From Sycobia sp. Sy_11 (lineage: Eukaryota > Arthropoda > Insecta > Hymenoptera > Epichrysomallidae), in assembly GCA_018907035.1 (NCBI GenBank), contig JACCIC010000004.1:3404001-3468000 (forward strand): 64,000 nt of DNA, read 5' to 3'. Shown here piece after piece: positions 11,640 through 21,697 of this stretch. The position numbers and the translations under genes are program-made. Position 1 is the first letter of the stretch. Every line of letters starts with the position of its first letter. The notes beneath the pieces were generated by a model, which was given only the letters and a program-made list of their open reading frames with translations, was not told where the DNA came from and did not search any database.

Positions 11640-12472
11640 ACTTTATCCGGATCAGTGCGTAGGCCGTTTTCGTTTACTATGTAGCCCAGGTATTTAATCT
11701 CCGAACAGCAGAACTCGGATTTGTCCTTATTAATTTGTAACCGGACCTCGTTGAGGCGGGTGAGCACCGCGATTGTTTCCGAGTGTGCTGCTCGAACGTC
11801 TTAGTGGCGACTATTATGTTGTCCATGTAGATGAAAACGGTCGGCTGCCATTCCAGCCCGAAAATAAGGTCTACCTCTTTGAAAGCTGGCTGGGGCGTTA
11901 GTCAGCCCGTATCGTAATCGAGTATATTGGAAGAGTCCCTTCTGTGGGACTGCGAAAGCGGTGATTTCCTTGCTGCCTGTGTCTAAGGGGATCTGATGGT
12001 ACGCTTGGTTCAGATCTATCTTGGATAGATACTGAGCGTCCCTTAGGTTGTCTAATAAGACGTCCATATGGGGCAGCGGATATGCGTCTTTCCGTGTTAC
12101 GTGGTTCACCGCTCTGTAGTCGATACAGAAGCGAATTTTTCCGTGTTTCTTAGGCACAATCACAGGACAACTGCTCCATGCGCTCATTGATGGTTCAATA
12201 ATGCCCTCTGCCAGCAGCCGATCTATTTTGTTGTGCGCCTGTTTTAGCAACTTGTCTGGGATTCGACGTACCCGTTGTTTGATGGGACGGTGCCCTTGTA
12301 CGCCGATATGATGCGGCTGCATCCGCGCTAGATGCAAGATTTTGCTCGGTGCGGGTATTAGATCGTACAACACGCGATGGAGCTCCTGTCTTTCTGCCGC
12401 ATTCAGACGAGCTACATCATTCACGGCTGCTATAGCGGTGATCGTTTCCATAGGTGCATTACCCGGCATCAC
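11640..12472 (-). pseudogene. gypsy reverse transcriptase
   Basis: The frame opens with a linker and then RT motifs: IIEPSMSAWSSCPVIVPKK, IRFCIDYRAVNHVT, LSKIDLNQAYHQIPL (first Asp), GLFQYTRLRYGLTNAPASFQ. It then shifts frame near 11885 and continues as VFIYMDNIIVATKTF. The catalytic YxDD box reads YMDN, so the second Asp is replaced. Further on, RLQINKDKSEFCCSEIKYLGYIV matches the thumb. Gypsy RT copies the genomic RNA inside the particle. The frameshift and the lost Asp indicate an inactive enzyme. Confidence 0.9.
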
Positions 12473-12480
12473 GAAGTGTC

Positions 12481-12793
12481 GTGTTATTTTCCTGTTCGTA
12501 TGTCACGTGGCGTTAGCAAAGTTAATGGTGACCTTCATTAGGGTTAGGATGTCGATCCCTAATATGAGGTCGTACTTCAGTCTTTTTTATACTTTGAATC
12601 GGGCCTTAAAGCGTTGGCCATCGATTTGAAGTATCAAGTCAATTTCTCCATCGTTTGGGCAAAGTTTTCCGTCCGGCATCTGCATATACGAGGTTATTGG
12701 TAGGATCGCTGTCTCTACCAATTTGCCTGGCTCGGGCCCTACATAGAACTTCCGAGCGCCTGGATCTATCAGTGCCGGAAAGATCTTTCCCAT
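12481..12793 (-). pseudogene. retropepsin-like protease of the gypsy element
   Basis: FPALIDPGARKFYVG occupies the active-site position. The usual D-T/S-G is D-P-G here, which would disturb the catalytic loop. After a frameshift near 12587 comes KYDLILGIDILTLMKVTINF, the second conserved motif (YDVILGxDFL type). The protease would cut the Gag-Pol precursor. It lies between Gag and RT as expected. Confidence 0.8.
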
Positions 12794-12960
12794 AATTTCA
12801 ATACTTCGAAAGACCCTGTTTTCCTCTTCATGGATTTGTGCCGTAGGGTACGTACTCGTTACGTCCCTGGCTTCGGGGCGTTGAGTTAGGTTGTCATTTT
12901 CCTTTGTGCGTGAACCCGTGTCACAGGGGGTGTCAAGGCTGGCTCCGTATACTTGCTCCC

Positions 12961-14540
12961 CTATGCGTTTCCCGACCTATTATTCGGGCCACATCGAGTA
13001 CGGTTGAGTGTGATGACGTCCTTTTCTCCGCTATTGTAACAGTACAATTGCCGTCTGTCTGGGCATCTATCTGCCCAATGTCCCGTTTTCTTACATGTCC
13101 AGCAGGGTCTATTGTCCTCACGTCTGCTCGACATGCTATCACTTCTACCGTACGATGAACGTGAGTCACGATCAGGGGATCGTGTTTCTCGGGAATACGC
13201 CGTGCGCTCGTTACTGTATTTTGGTCGGTCCGGTGATCGCCGATCTGGGTGATACGAGGGTCGTTCTTTGTAGTCTTCGCGGCTTGGTCGTTCGCGCCTG
13301 TATTCTGGTGTTTGTGACCGATCTCGTCGGCTCCTGTCATAGTTATGTCGATCGGAGTGGTGATCGCGTGAGGGGCTTCGGTAGGGGCGTTCGGTGCTGT
13401 AGCTATTTCGGTGTGGTGAAGGGGATCTGTATCTGGTGTATGATGGAGGTGTGCGGTTACGGTAGGGTGGTGATCGTTGTCTGGCTGCTGAGGTGCGTTG
13501 CCGACTCGCGTTTCGTCCTTGTAACTCTAGAGATGGTGTACGTGTGCTACGAGCTGCCGGGCTGTAGTTCCGTGGTCCTTGTGTACTTCGTAGGTCTTTG
13601 GTATCTGACTTAGTCAGTATTGACGCTGACGGTTCGACCAGCGTCACGTGCTTCTGCGTATCAGGTGCTTTTTCACCGGCTAGTGCGGCTAACCTCGAAC
13701 GTCGGCTACATCTCTCTGATGGTGCGCATGCTGCCGTGCTTACCGTACAGTCTTCTGCTGCAGGTGGTTCTTTGTACCGTCCACTTAATTCCTTCTTTAA
13801 TTCAAGGCGCTGTCCTAGCAGTTGCAGGTCGTCGATTGATTTAAAATCTTTACGATCGATTTTATTTAAGTAGTCGGGGTTTAGGTTTCTGTATATTCTG
13901 TCCAGTTGGGACTCGAGGGTTAGCGCCGGTGACAATCCTTGCAAATATGAGCTGATTGGCTCTTTTGAGCCTTGCGTTCGGTCTCTCAGTTCCTCTTCTA
14001 GCCGGAGGGTGTAATCTATCGGCCTGAATTGGCGACGTAGTGCCGACTTGAAATCATTGAGCGATCTCCAGGTTTTATTAATTGGCCGCGCCCATATCCG
14101 CGCTGTACCGCTCAGGAAGCCCGGTATCAATTTTAGTATCTCCGACCATGGGATGTCAAGACTACCCATTGTCTCCTCCAGTCGATCTATGAATTCCTCA
14201 ACGTCCTCTTTAGGACCTCCTGAGAACTGTACTCGCCATTGGCGGAGTAGCTGACCTGTCCGGGTCTCCTTGAGGTATGTATTCTCTAGAGGCCGCCTGG
14301 TGGTGTTTAGCAGGTTGCCGTTGACTGGCATGGCAGCGCCTGGCATGGCAGCCGCAGCTCGAAACGAATTAATCGGTTCCTGAGCGTTGCCGGGTCACTA
14401 TCGCCTCGTATGTTTAGTCGATTGGCTTCCTGCACTAGTTGCCCATACGGTATTTCCTCAAAGAAGCTGGTGAGTCGTTCTGTTTCTTCCATTACTCTGG
14501 AGTTGGAGCTCTTTACTTCGGTGGTCAGTTTAGGATCCAT
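12961..14540 (-). pseudogene. Gag of the gypsy element, with an RS-rich region and CCHC knuckle
   Basis: It starts at 14540 (MDPKLTTEVKSSNSRVMEE), shifts frame near 14340 and then runs open to 12961 (461 codons). The capsid-like part includes QWRVQFSGGPKEDVEEFIDRL and IPGFLSGTARIWARP. From about 13600 to 13110 it is strongly rich in Arg, Ser, Asp and Tyr (SRD, SPDR, RSPS repeats), like an SR-protein tail. The CCHC knuckle CWTCKKTGHWADRC follows near 13070. Gag forms the particle and binds RNA. A mixed charged RS tail of this length is not usual for gypsy Gags that I know. Confidence 0.85.
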
Positions 14541-15470
14541 GGTTTAATATTATTGATCACTATAAATAGTGTACAAATGTCCAGGTTCGGTGATTTACAC
14601 GTCTAATTCCAATTATTTGTTTAATCCATTAAAAAAATAAAAAGATACTGCTTTACTATTTATTTATCAATTTTAGTTGTAATTGCCATTTATTATATTA
14701 TGGTGGCTGAATAGGTGTGAGTAATTACTATATTTGTTACTTAAACATTAATTCTAATTGCAGATTGTTTAAATTCCATTCGTTAATTAAGGACTGTATT
14801 TTAATTATTAAAATGAGTTATTAGTTATTAATTATTAAAATTAGTTATTAGTGATTAATCATTAAAATTACTTATTGAAAGTATTTATTAAAATGTAGTT
14901 AAATACAAAGAAAATCAACATTCAGGAAGACCAACACACCAACAGTGAGAGAAAATTATATTAATATATTATACAATAATATATTAATTTATATTAATAT
15001 ATTATACAATAATATATTAATTTATATTAATATATTATTGTTAGTTTGGTGATGTCACATATAGTTTATGTGATTTGTTTGCAAGCTTATATACGCATCT
15101 ATGAAGTGCTTATATTATTGTGTATAATTAGTGCATAATTAGCAACATTTTATTAGCAACAGCCCATCTATTTTTAAATTATTTAGTTGAAAGCAATATC
15201 TGTGCGTTTATTAAGGTATAAATTATTATTAGGTAAATATTCACAGAAGTCCAATTGGTCAATATTGTTATTTTTGTTATTCAAGGTTTGATTGTAATTG
15301 TAATTTTAATTTTGGCATCTTTTCTTTTTTTTTGTACAAAAAAGTCTTGATTTGTTTTTTTTTTATATATTATTACTGGAGTTTTCTTCCTTATGATAGA
15401 AAGTTTGTTCAACTACTTTCATACAACAACTAACAACTTCCCATAATATATTAATTTTTCCAAGAAAAAA
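14541..15470. other. AT-rich, with a tandem repeat at 14962-15039
   Basis: No gene. 14962-15039 holds about two and a half copies of a ~38-bp unit built on TTATATTAATATATTATACA. The 5' LTR of the gypsy to the left should be here but is not recognised. Confidence 0.6.
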
Positions 15471-16499
15471 CTTAATGCTTTCTAATAATTTTCAGAAAGA
15501 TTTTATTTATATAAACAATTACAAATTATTTATTTATACTTTTGCTTTGTTATTTAATTGCATGAGTAATCCTGTTTCTCATACATCTGTCTTATGTTTC
15601 AGCCACTCACTTTGGAGGTTATCTCCGGTGGTGGTATCCTTATATCTGGATGTGTTAGTACTGCTACAGCAGTATAGTGGTAAATTGCAAATAAAGCAGT
15701 ATAATTGTAATAGTCGTTTGTCTTCTCGAGTTGCTATTATAATAACACAACTTACTTATTTATTGTATGGTCTAGTATTCATGAATATATTTCTATTGAT
15801 ATTTATCTCTACCTTATTAATTATATCTATTTTATTTATATTTATCTTTTGTATTTATATCTTGCATTTATATCTATTTTAGCTACATTTATTTTTTGCA
15901 TTTTCACTGGTTTTATCTATTTTCATACCTTATATTTACATCTGTTGTCGTTACCATTTATGTTTTATACTTGTATATATTTCACTTATATTTATGTGGT
16001 ATTAAAGTTTATTAATTTAGTTATATTCACTTTATTCTTCTTATTATTATAAACATATTGTTATTGTATACGTTATTTGTATACGCATGTTTATTCTGTT
16101 ATAATGTTATTCTAAGGTTTATAGTATTTTGGTTATATTTATATTGTACATGTATCAGCTATGTATTCTGTTAGAATGTTATTCTAAGATTTATACGTAT
16201 TTTGGTTATGTCTATATTTTTTTTTATGTTCATGAGCTATATGTCACTTGTGTTGGAATGATATAACATTGAGCGATGATCATCTGTCTTCTTCTAATAC
16301 TGGGGAAATATAATATGATTGTCGATAACTGATGTGATAGAGTTGTATTTATTCTATTACAACATTCTATACAAGTCTTCAGTATTACTCCTTTCTCCTC
16401 ATCATATGTTGTTATTATTATTATTATATGTCATCAGCATCTGTGTAATGCTGATACTGGATCTTGTTTAAAAATGTACGCTATTTTTCTTTTCTTAAC
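15471..16499. other. AT-rich, with a ~73-bp tandem duplication at 16088-16222
   Basis: No gene recognised. The open frames are low-complexity Phe/Ile/Tyr/Leu runs caused by TTTATATT-type sequence. Two similar segments (TATTCTGTTA.AATGTTATTC) start near 16092 and 16165. Confidence 0.5.
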
Positions 16500-16696
16500 A
16501 AAAAGGAAGATTCTATTCTGCTACAGCTGTCAACTGCCACAGTGCAGGATATGGGAATACAGTGACGAACAATACCACTATGAATATATATGTTAATAGT
16601 AGTGTAAGGGGCCAGGGTGATTTTAATATAGGGGACATGAACATCGGAAGGGGCAACGTTACACACTATAATATAATAATATATATATTAATAGAT
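16500..16696 (+). other. short open frame, Asn/Gly-rich, possible exon remnant
   Basis: From about 16500 a plus-strand frame without an ATG reads FYSATAVNCHSAGYG, then NTVTNNTTMNIYVNSS, then RGQGDFNIGDMNIGRG and NVTHYNI, before it dissolves into TA-rich sequence. Its composition differs from the AT-rich surroundings. It shows three potential N-glycosylation sites (NNTT, NSS, NVT) and a NIGDMNIG internal repeat. It could be an exon of a small secreted protein or chance. I do not recognise it. Confidence 0.3.
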
Positions 16697-17825
16697 ATGG
16701 TTATATAAATATATATTAGTAATATATGTAAATAAGTATATAATATAATTGAACGATTAATACAGAGAAAGGAAAGAATATATATATGTATGTAGAATAG
16801 TTATATGTCAGATATGTATGTATGTTGCATATAGTTTAAAGAATATAAAATGAATATAAGATATATACGTAATGGATAAAATTGTAAAAGTATATACTAT
16901 ATATGGCTAAGTAAATATATGATATATATGAAATTTATATAATCCAATACTGAATAGAAAAGGTGAATAGAAAAGAGTATAAGGTCTAAATATGTGCTGT
17001 ATATATAAATATAAAAGAATGAATATCAGATATATAAATAACAAGATGAGGAAGAAAGTGCAAAGATATGCATGTATACTGAATATATGTTCAATGTATA
17101 TGTTACATATACATTTGAATAAATATATAATCTACGTGAGACATATATGTGCTCAGATAGCGAATAAAGCAAATATATATATGCACATGTGTGATGAACA
17201 TATATTAAATGCGTATATAATATATATGTAAATGAGTATATAAGCAAAATTTATGTGTATATAATCAGGTAAAAGAAAATCATATATATATGCACGTATA
17301 CCAACTGGGTGTTAAATATATACATATGTTATACATATGTGATCAAATATTAGATGTGTAAGACAAATGTAGTCATGTTCAACATAAAAGCGAGCCCATA
17401 TACACATTTACATTGGATTTCTTAACAAGCATGTAATAATATTACGGGTTATTATATGATTTAGCATATAATAAGGTGTAACATTAAAGTCACAGAACTT
17501 CAAATTTAGATTTTAGGAGAATGATAAACAATTAGTAGAATTAATAGTAAATAACACTAAGCCTGTGTTATTATATTTGTGCAAAAGCTATTCTGAGACG
17601 TAATTAACCTCTAGCATTAGCAGTAAGTAATGACTTACTTAATAACAAGAAGCAATTATCTGTTGTGTTTATCGTCCTGATCTTAGGTATATTAATATTA
17701 ATATTAGTTACATGCTATGTTATGATCACTAACTGACTCCTGTTGTCGCATTTTCCGTATGGGGGTTCACGTTAACCGGGAGGGAAGGGAAGAAAGAAAA
17801 ATAACATGAAGAAGAGAAAAAAAAA
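16697..17825. other. TA-rich simple DNA
   Basis: TATATA-dominated sequence with no gene recognised. 17390-17760 is AT-rich but of higher complexity. Confidence 0.6.
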
Positions 17826-17830
17826 ATGTC

Positions 17831-17940
17831 TGTGAAATATAATGTATATTTCACAGTTCAGTGGTACTGTAGCAGCCGCTTGCTGCTACGGCGCATATCA
17901 GTACGCGCGATTCAAAATGGCCGTCTGACTACGTAGTCAT
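17831..17940. repeat. three perfect inverted repeats in a row
   Basis: 17831-17855 is TGTGAAATATA, ATG, TATATTTCACA (11-bp arms). 17869-17889 is GTAGCAG with a 7-nt loop and CTGCTAC. 17929-17940 is the palindrome GACTACGTAGTC. They lie in what would be the leader of the LTR element whose primer-binding site is at 18034-18051. Confidence 0.8.
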
Positions 17941-18033
17941 CTTTCCCCCGGGGATTTTTCGATAGGGTTTTACTTTTTTACGCCGAATTCGACGCGCGTG
18001 CACTTTTCACACACACATGTGTGTGACGCGGAC

Positions 18034-18051
18034 CTTACGCTATGGGCGCCA
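18034..18051 (-). other. probable LTR-retrotransposon primer-binding site
   Basis: Read on the minus strand, the sequence TGGCGCCCATAGCG starts 2 nt after the LTR terminus (...CGTTACA). TGG at this position, complementary to a tRNA CCA end, is the standard layout of a minus-strand primer-binding site. I did not assign the tRNA. Confidence 0.6.
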
Positions 18052-18053
18052 TT

Positions 18054-18552
18054 TGTAACGGCGCTTTCTCGCCGTCCACTTACCTTGAGGCGGTGCAGAT
18101 ACGTGCGGATACTCCGCGCCTACCTGTAACGAAATGGGCAAATCGGTAGGGAATAACAAAACACGACAAACGATCTAAAAGAATCACCACTCGTTATTTA
18201 ATTCTTTATGTACACACACGCACACGTTCTCACGTACGCGATACACTAAGACTTCGTACGCACACGCACTCGTCACACACACACACTCGCACACGTAACT
18301 AACTGCGCAGATTCCGCGACACTTCCGATGGTGACAATGACACTCTAGCACGATACACGCGGGACGGGGACACGCGACAGGGACATATACGGACGAATAC
18401 ACGTTAAAACGCTAAGTTAAGCGGCGCGGCAAACTTAATTCCTAGCCCACTAGGCGGTCAAGTACTTGCCTTCGTCAGGTACTGCGGGGCGATCTTGATC
18501 GTCCTCCGGAACGGGCTGCTGGACGTGGTGGCCGTCGCTCTCTCTCTCTCTC

Positions 18553-18602
<50 letters not shown>

Positions 18603-19208
18603 GCTTGACACCAGTCAGGCAGGCAGTAGCGGCGGCGGTGCGGGGCCCGCTCTCTCGCGATGCTCGGCTCCCGTCGTGCAGGCAGTTGGAGATGCTGCTG
18701 CTGCTGATGGGTCGTCGGCCAGTTGGTGGTGGAGGTGGAGGAGAGCAGAGGCTCTCGGGCGGCAAATCGCACACGACTCCTGTCGTGCAGGCGGCCGCGG
18801 CTGTGGCGGCGTCAGTGGTGTCATGGCGGTCGGGGAGCTACGCGCTCTCCCGATGCGAACACTTGCTGCATCGAGAATTGCCGGAGCTTGAAACACAGTG
18901 TTTGCGAGGTCCTCTGTCCTTTTCAAGTCGTCCTCTAGCTGATGCTTTAAAGCACAGACACGAGCCACTCACAGTCCGGGGCTGACAATCCTCGAAGCTT
19001 ATAACGGAGCTTGAGGCGACGTACGAACGGGTGACAAATGCGTCAGTCTTTCATCGTGTCTCGACAGAGAAGAAGGCCCACGCTTCTTTCTCGTTCGAGC
19101 GTCGCGTTGCGCGGCGCTTCGCGCGCGCCCTTTTGGCAGAGCGACTGTATTACTCGCGCTTACGTACGCACGCGGTTTTAAACGCAGGGACCGTCGATCG
19201 GGACGGTT

Positions 19209-19211
<3 letters not shown>
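18054..19211 (-). repeat. long terminal repeat (1158 bp), minus orientation
   Basis: On the minus strand it opens TGTAACCGTCCC at 19211 and closes GCGCCGTTACA at 18054, so TGTAAC...GTTACA termini frame it. A primer-binding-site-like sequence follows directly. A second copy of its first ~95 bp is at 7403-7496. A TC/GA microsatellite (18537-18601) lies inside, and the sequence is GC-rich (CGG/CTG-like clusters 18640-18830). The open frames inside look like by-products of this composition. No gag or pol follows within the window, so this is a solo or truncated element. BEL/Pao or gypsy are both possible. Confidence 0.6.

Positions 19212-19253
<42 letters not shown>
19212..19253. repeat. (TA)n microsatellite
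   Basis: Uninterrupted TA run that begins exactly at the outer end of the LTR. Confidence 0.95.
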
Positions 19254-19256
<3 letters not shown>

Positions 19257-20370
19257 GATGCGGTCGGAAATTTTTAATTTCGACTTCGTTTATTTTACCA
19301 AAATTTTCGCGCACACAAAATTAATAATACTTCACTACTTACCTAAGTGATATGGGAGTCTCGCCGGCCTGAAAGAAAAAAGGAAAAAGTATTTGGGAAA
19401 GGGCAAGGGTGAGAAAAGCACGCGCGAAATCAAATTTTACTACAACATTTTATTTATATTAATTATAACGTTTTCTTTTTCTCCTGATACTTCGCCCGCA
19501 CGCTCACTCACTATGCTTCCTCTCACCCGGTCCACGTATCCGGTACGTCTAGGCCGCACCCCGCGTCCCGGCGCGCTCGCAAAAAAAGAAAGTTTTAAGA
19601 TCCAATTTAATATGCACAAAAGAGGAAACAAAAGAAAGTCAAACCATACAGGGAAAAAAGGAAGGGGGGAAGGAGGCAGAATCTACTCGCCGCACACATA
19701 CGGTATCCCGCCGAATCGTCCGTAGATTCGGCGCCGGGTGATCGATACTCACTCGATCGAGTTCTGGGCAGATGTCGATGAAGAGGCCCCGGGAGGTGGT
19801 CGGCGTTCGTCGAGCGGCCGTCGCCCACTTATTGGTCTGTGACTCCTCGGCGAGTCACGCGGCTCTTCTCCGTTGCCGCAACCTCCCTCGGTACGTCGCT
19901 CCTCTTTTCTTCTTCCTCCTTGATTACCTCTTTTCCTACTTACTCTCCCTGCTGTCTCCCTCTCTCTCTCCAGGTCACACTTCCACATGTTTCACCCACT
20001 CTTCGGCTACCTCAAACGGAGTCTCTCTCTCTCTCCTAACTTTACCTTCTTCTTTCTCTACCCTTTTCTTCACTCTACTACTTCTCCTCTCGGACGCCCA
20101 CACACGAACTGCGCCTCTCTCTTCCGACTGCTTACCACGGACTGCTTTCTTTACTCTTTACTTCAACTCTCCTACTTCTCCTCTCGGACTTCCACAACCG
20201 ACTGCGTCTTTCTCTTCCGACTTGCTCACCGCGGACTACTCTGCATCTTTCTCAGCCGGAGATGAAGGATGGGATAAGGGGGGGGAAGGTACGGCGGCGG
20301 CCGGCGACGGCCGACCGCGATCGGGACGTACCGGATACGGCCCTCGCATGTACGAATGTTGAAATAATAA
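19254..20370. other. moderately GC-rich block with a 94-bp tandem repeat
   Basis: A pyrimidine-rich block (CT, TTCTCC). A segment starting TACTTCTCCTCTCGGAC at 20079 recurs at 20173, a period of 94 bp. The long plus-strand frame over 19772-20362 is Ser/Leu/Phe-rich and looks like a product of CT-rich DNA, not a real protein. Possibly another LTR or leader. Not assigned. Confidence 0.4.
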
Positions 20371-21697
20371 ATGATGATTAAATTCAATTTAGATTATACT
20401 ATCGAATGGAATTGGCTTAAATTATAATAATAGTTTAGACTTGAGCAAATAGTAAATAATGTGGAACGTAACTTAGAAATAAGTATTTTTTTTTTTTAAA
20501 TCATGTCTTGAAAATAATACCAGACTTTATGTATCAAAATAACAATCAACAAAAGACAATCAGTATTATGCATCAAAAAATAAAAATATCAAGTCAACAA
20601 AATATTAAAGAAAATTGTAATAAATACTGATTTACTTTTAAAAAAATACAAGTAAATATTAAGTATAGAATCGATATATTGATTATACATATTAAATATA
20701 TTGGTCCAAAATCAGCTGCTATGTGCTAGTTTACAGTTTTATCATTCATTTTTCACATTATTTAAATGCTTTTTTTTTATACTTTTGAAAATGCGTTTAC
20801 ACAAGCACCTTTAAGATGATGTTTGCATAAACATTTCATTTATTATTTCCAACAAACTTGTTTCTCTTCTTTATTAAATATTAAGAAGTGTACTGTTGTT
20901 GACTGTTCTGAATTAAGTTACTAAACATTTTTATTAATCTTACAGTCTTTGTACTATAATATATTAACTAAAATAACGACAGTCAAACTGTCCCTGTTTA
21001 AAATCACCCCCTAATTCTGAATAACGCATTTCAAAACCTTGTTCGAGGCTCTCTTACTTTGTTCTGCAAATTTGTTTTTTCCTTGTACCAATACTTATCA
21101 ATTACAATAGAGAGTTAAATTCAAGCTGAAAAATAAATTAAAATACACGCGCAACTTTGTCACAGATTGGATCAAAGTTAATGTCTCATTAACAGTAGCA
21201 CCCTTTGTAAATTTCTTTAGTTATTTCATTAGTTAAAATCAAACTATATCTTAAATTTTGTGAATACCATAATATAGATATAAGTATAAAGGGAAATATA
21301 ATATGTCAAGTTTGTGAGGCCGACTCTCACCATTCATCATTATCCCTATTTATGTTTGTCCTTTTATGATTGGTATATTGTTCTCTTGATCTTCATCGTT
21401 CCTTATTATCCTTATCCTCCTTAATTTATGATTAATTCTCTTGATTCTCGTGATCTTATCATCTCATTTAGTAATCACTATCCATTATAATTAATTCTCA
21501 TTTATCTCTTGATCTTATCATCATTCCTTTACTTTATAATTATTCGTTATTATCTGTTATTATTTATAATTTAATGTTCTTTAATCTTCACTAATTTATC
21601 ATTAATTTTATTACTATTCTCTATTATTTATTGTATCTCCACTTAACTCTCTTATTCATTATTTGATCTTTACTTTCACTTTGTCCTGTGTTAACTA
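20371..21697. other. AT-rich, no gene seen
   Basis: Simple AT-rich DNA. 21330-21690 is full of CTTAT/CATTA-type pyrimidine-rich repeats (TTATCATT, TCTTGATC). The mariner at 21698 is inserted in this. Confidence 0.6.

Larger units (their letters stand above)
7980..14540 (-). mobile_element. Ty3/gypsy LTR retrotransposon, defective, with an extra ORF after pol
   Basis: Read on the minus strand the order is Gag (14540-12961), protease (12793-12481), reverse transcriptase (12472-11640), RNase H (11578-10991), integrase zinc finger (about 10870-10730), integrase tail (about 10520-10290) and a third ORF (10240 to about 7980). This is the gypsy order, but the integrase catalytic core is missing between the zinc finger and the tail. 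Several single-base frameshifts break the frames. LTRs were not identified on either side, so the outer limits are those of coding similarity. The copy cannot integrate on its own. Confidence 0.85.

Noticed and set aside
12904..13873. Plus-strand open frames opposite Gag (13095-13613 and neighbours)
   Set aside because: Antisense shadows of the Arg/Ser-rich Gag region. No recognisable protein.
16253..16470. TGTTGGAATGATATAACATTG as a possible copia solo LTR
   Set aside because: The TGTTGGAAT start resembles copia LTRs, but no matching end or second copy was found, and it is unlike the 262-bp LTR in this window.
15475..17247. Open frames rich in Ile, Tyr, Phe and Leu
   Set aside because: Products of TTTATA/TATATA simple sequence in several frames. 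No protein signal except the separate short frame at 16500-16696.
18458..18985. Pro/Arg/Ser-rich open frames on both strands near the TC microsatellite
   Set aside because: They run through the microsatellite in several frames at once (RERERE, SLSLSL) and lie inside an LTR. Best explained by base composition.
19772..20362. 196-codon plus-strand frame
   Set aside because: Ser/Leu/Phe/Thr composition is that of CT-rich DNA, neighbouring frames are open as well, and no domain is seen.
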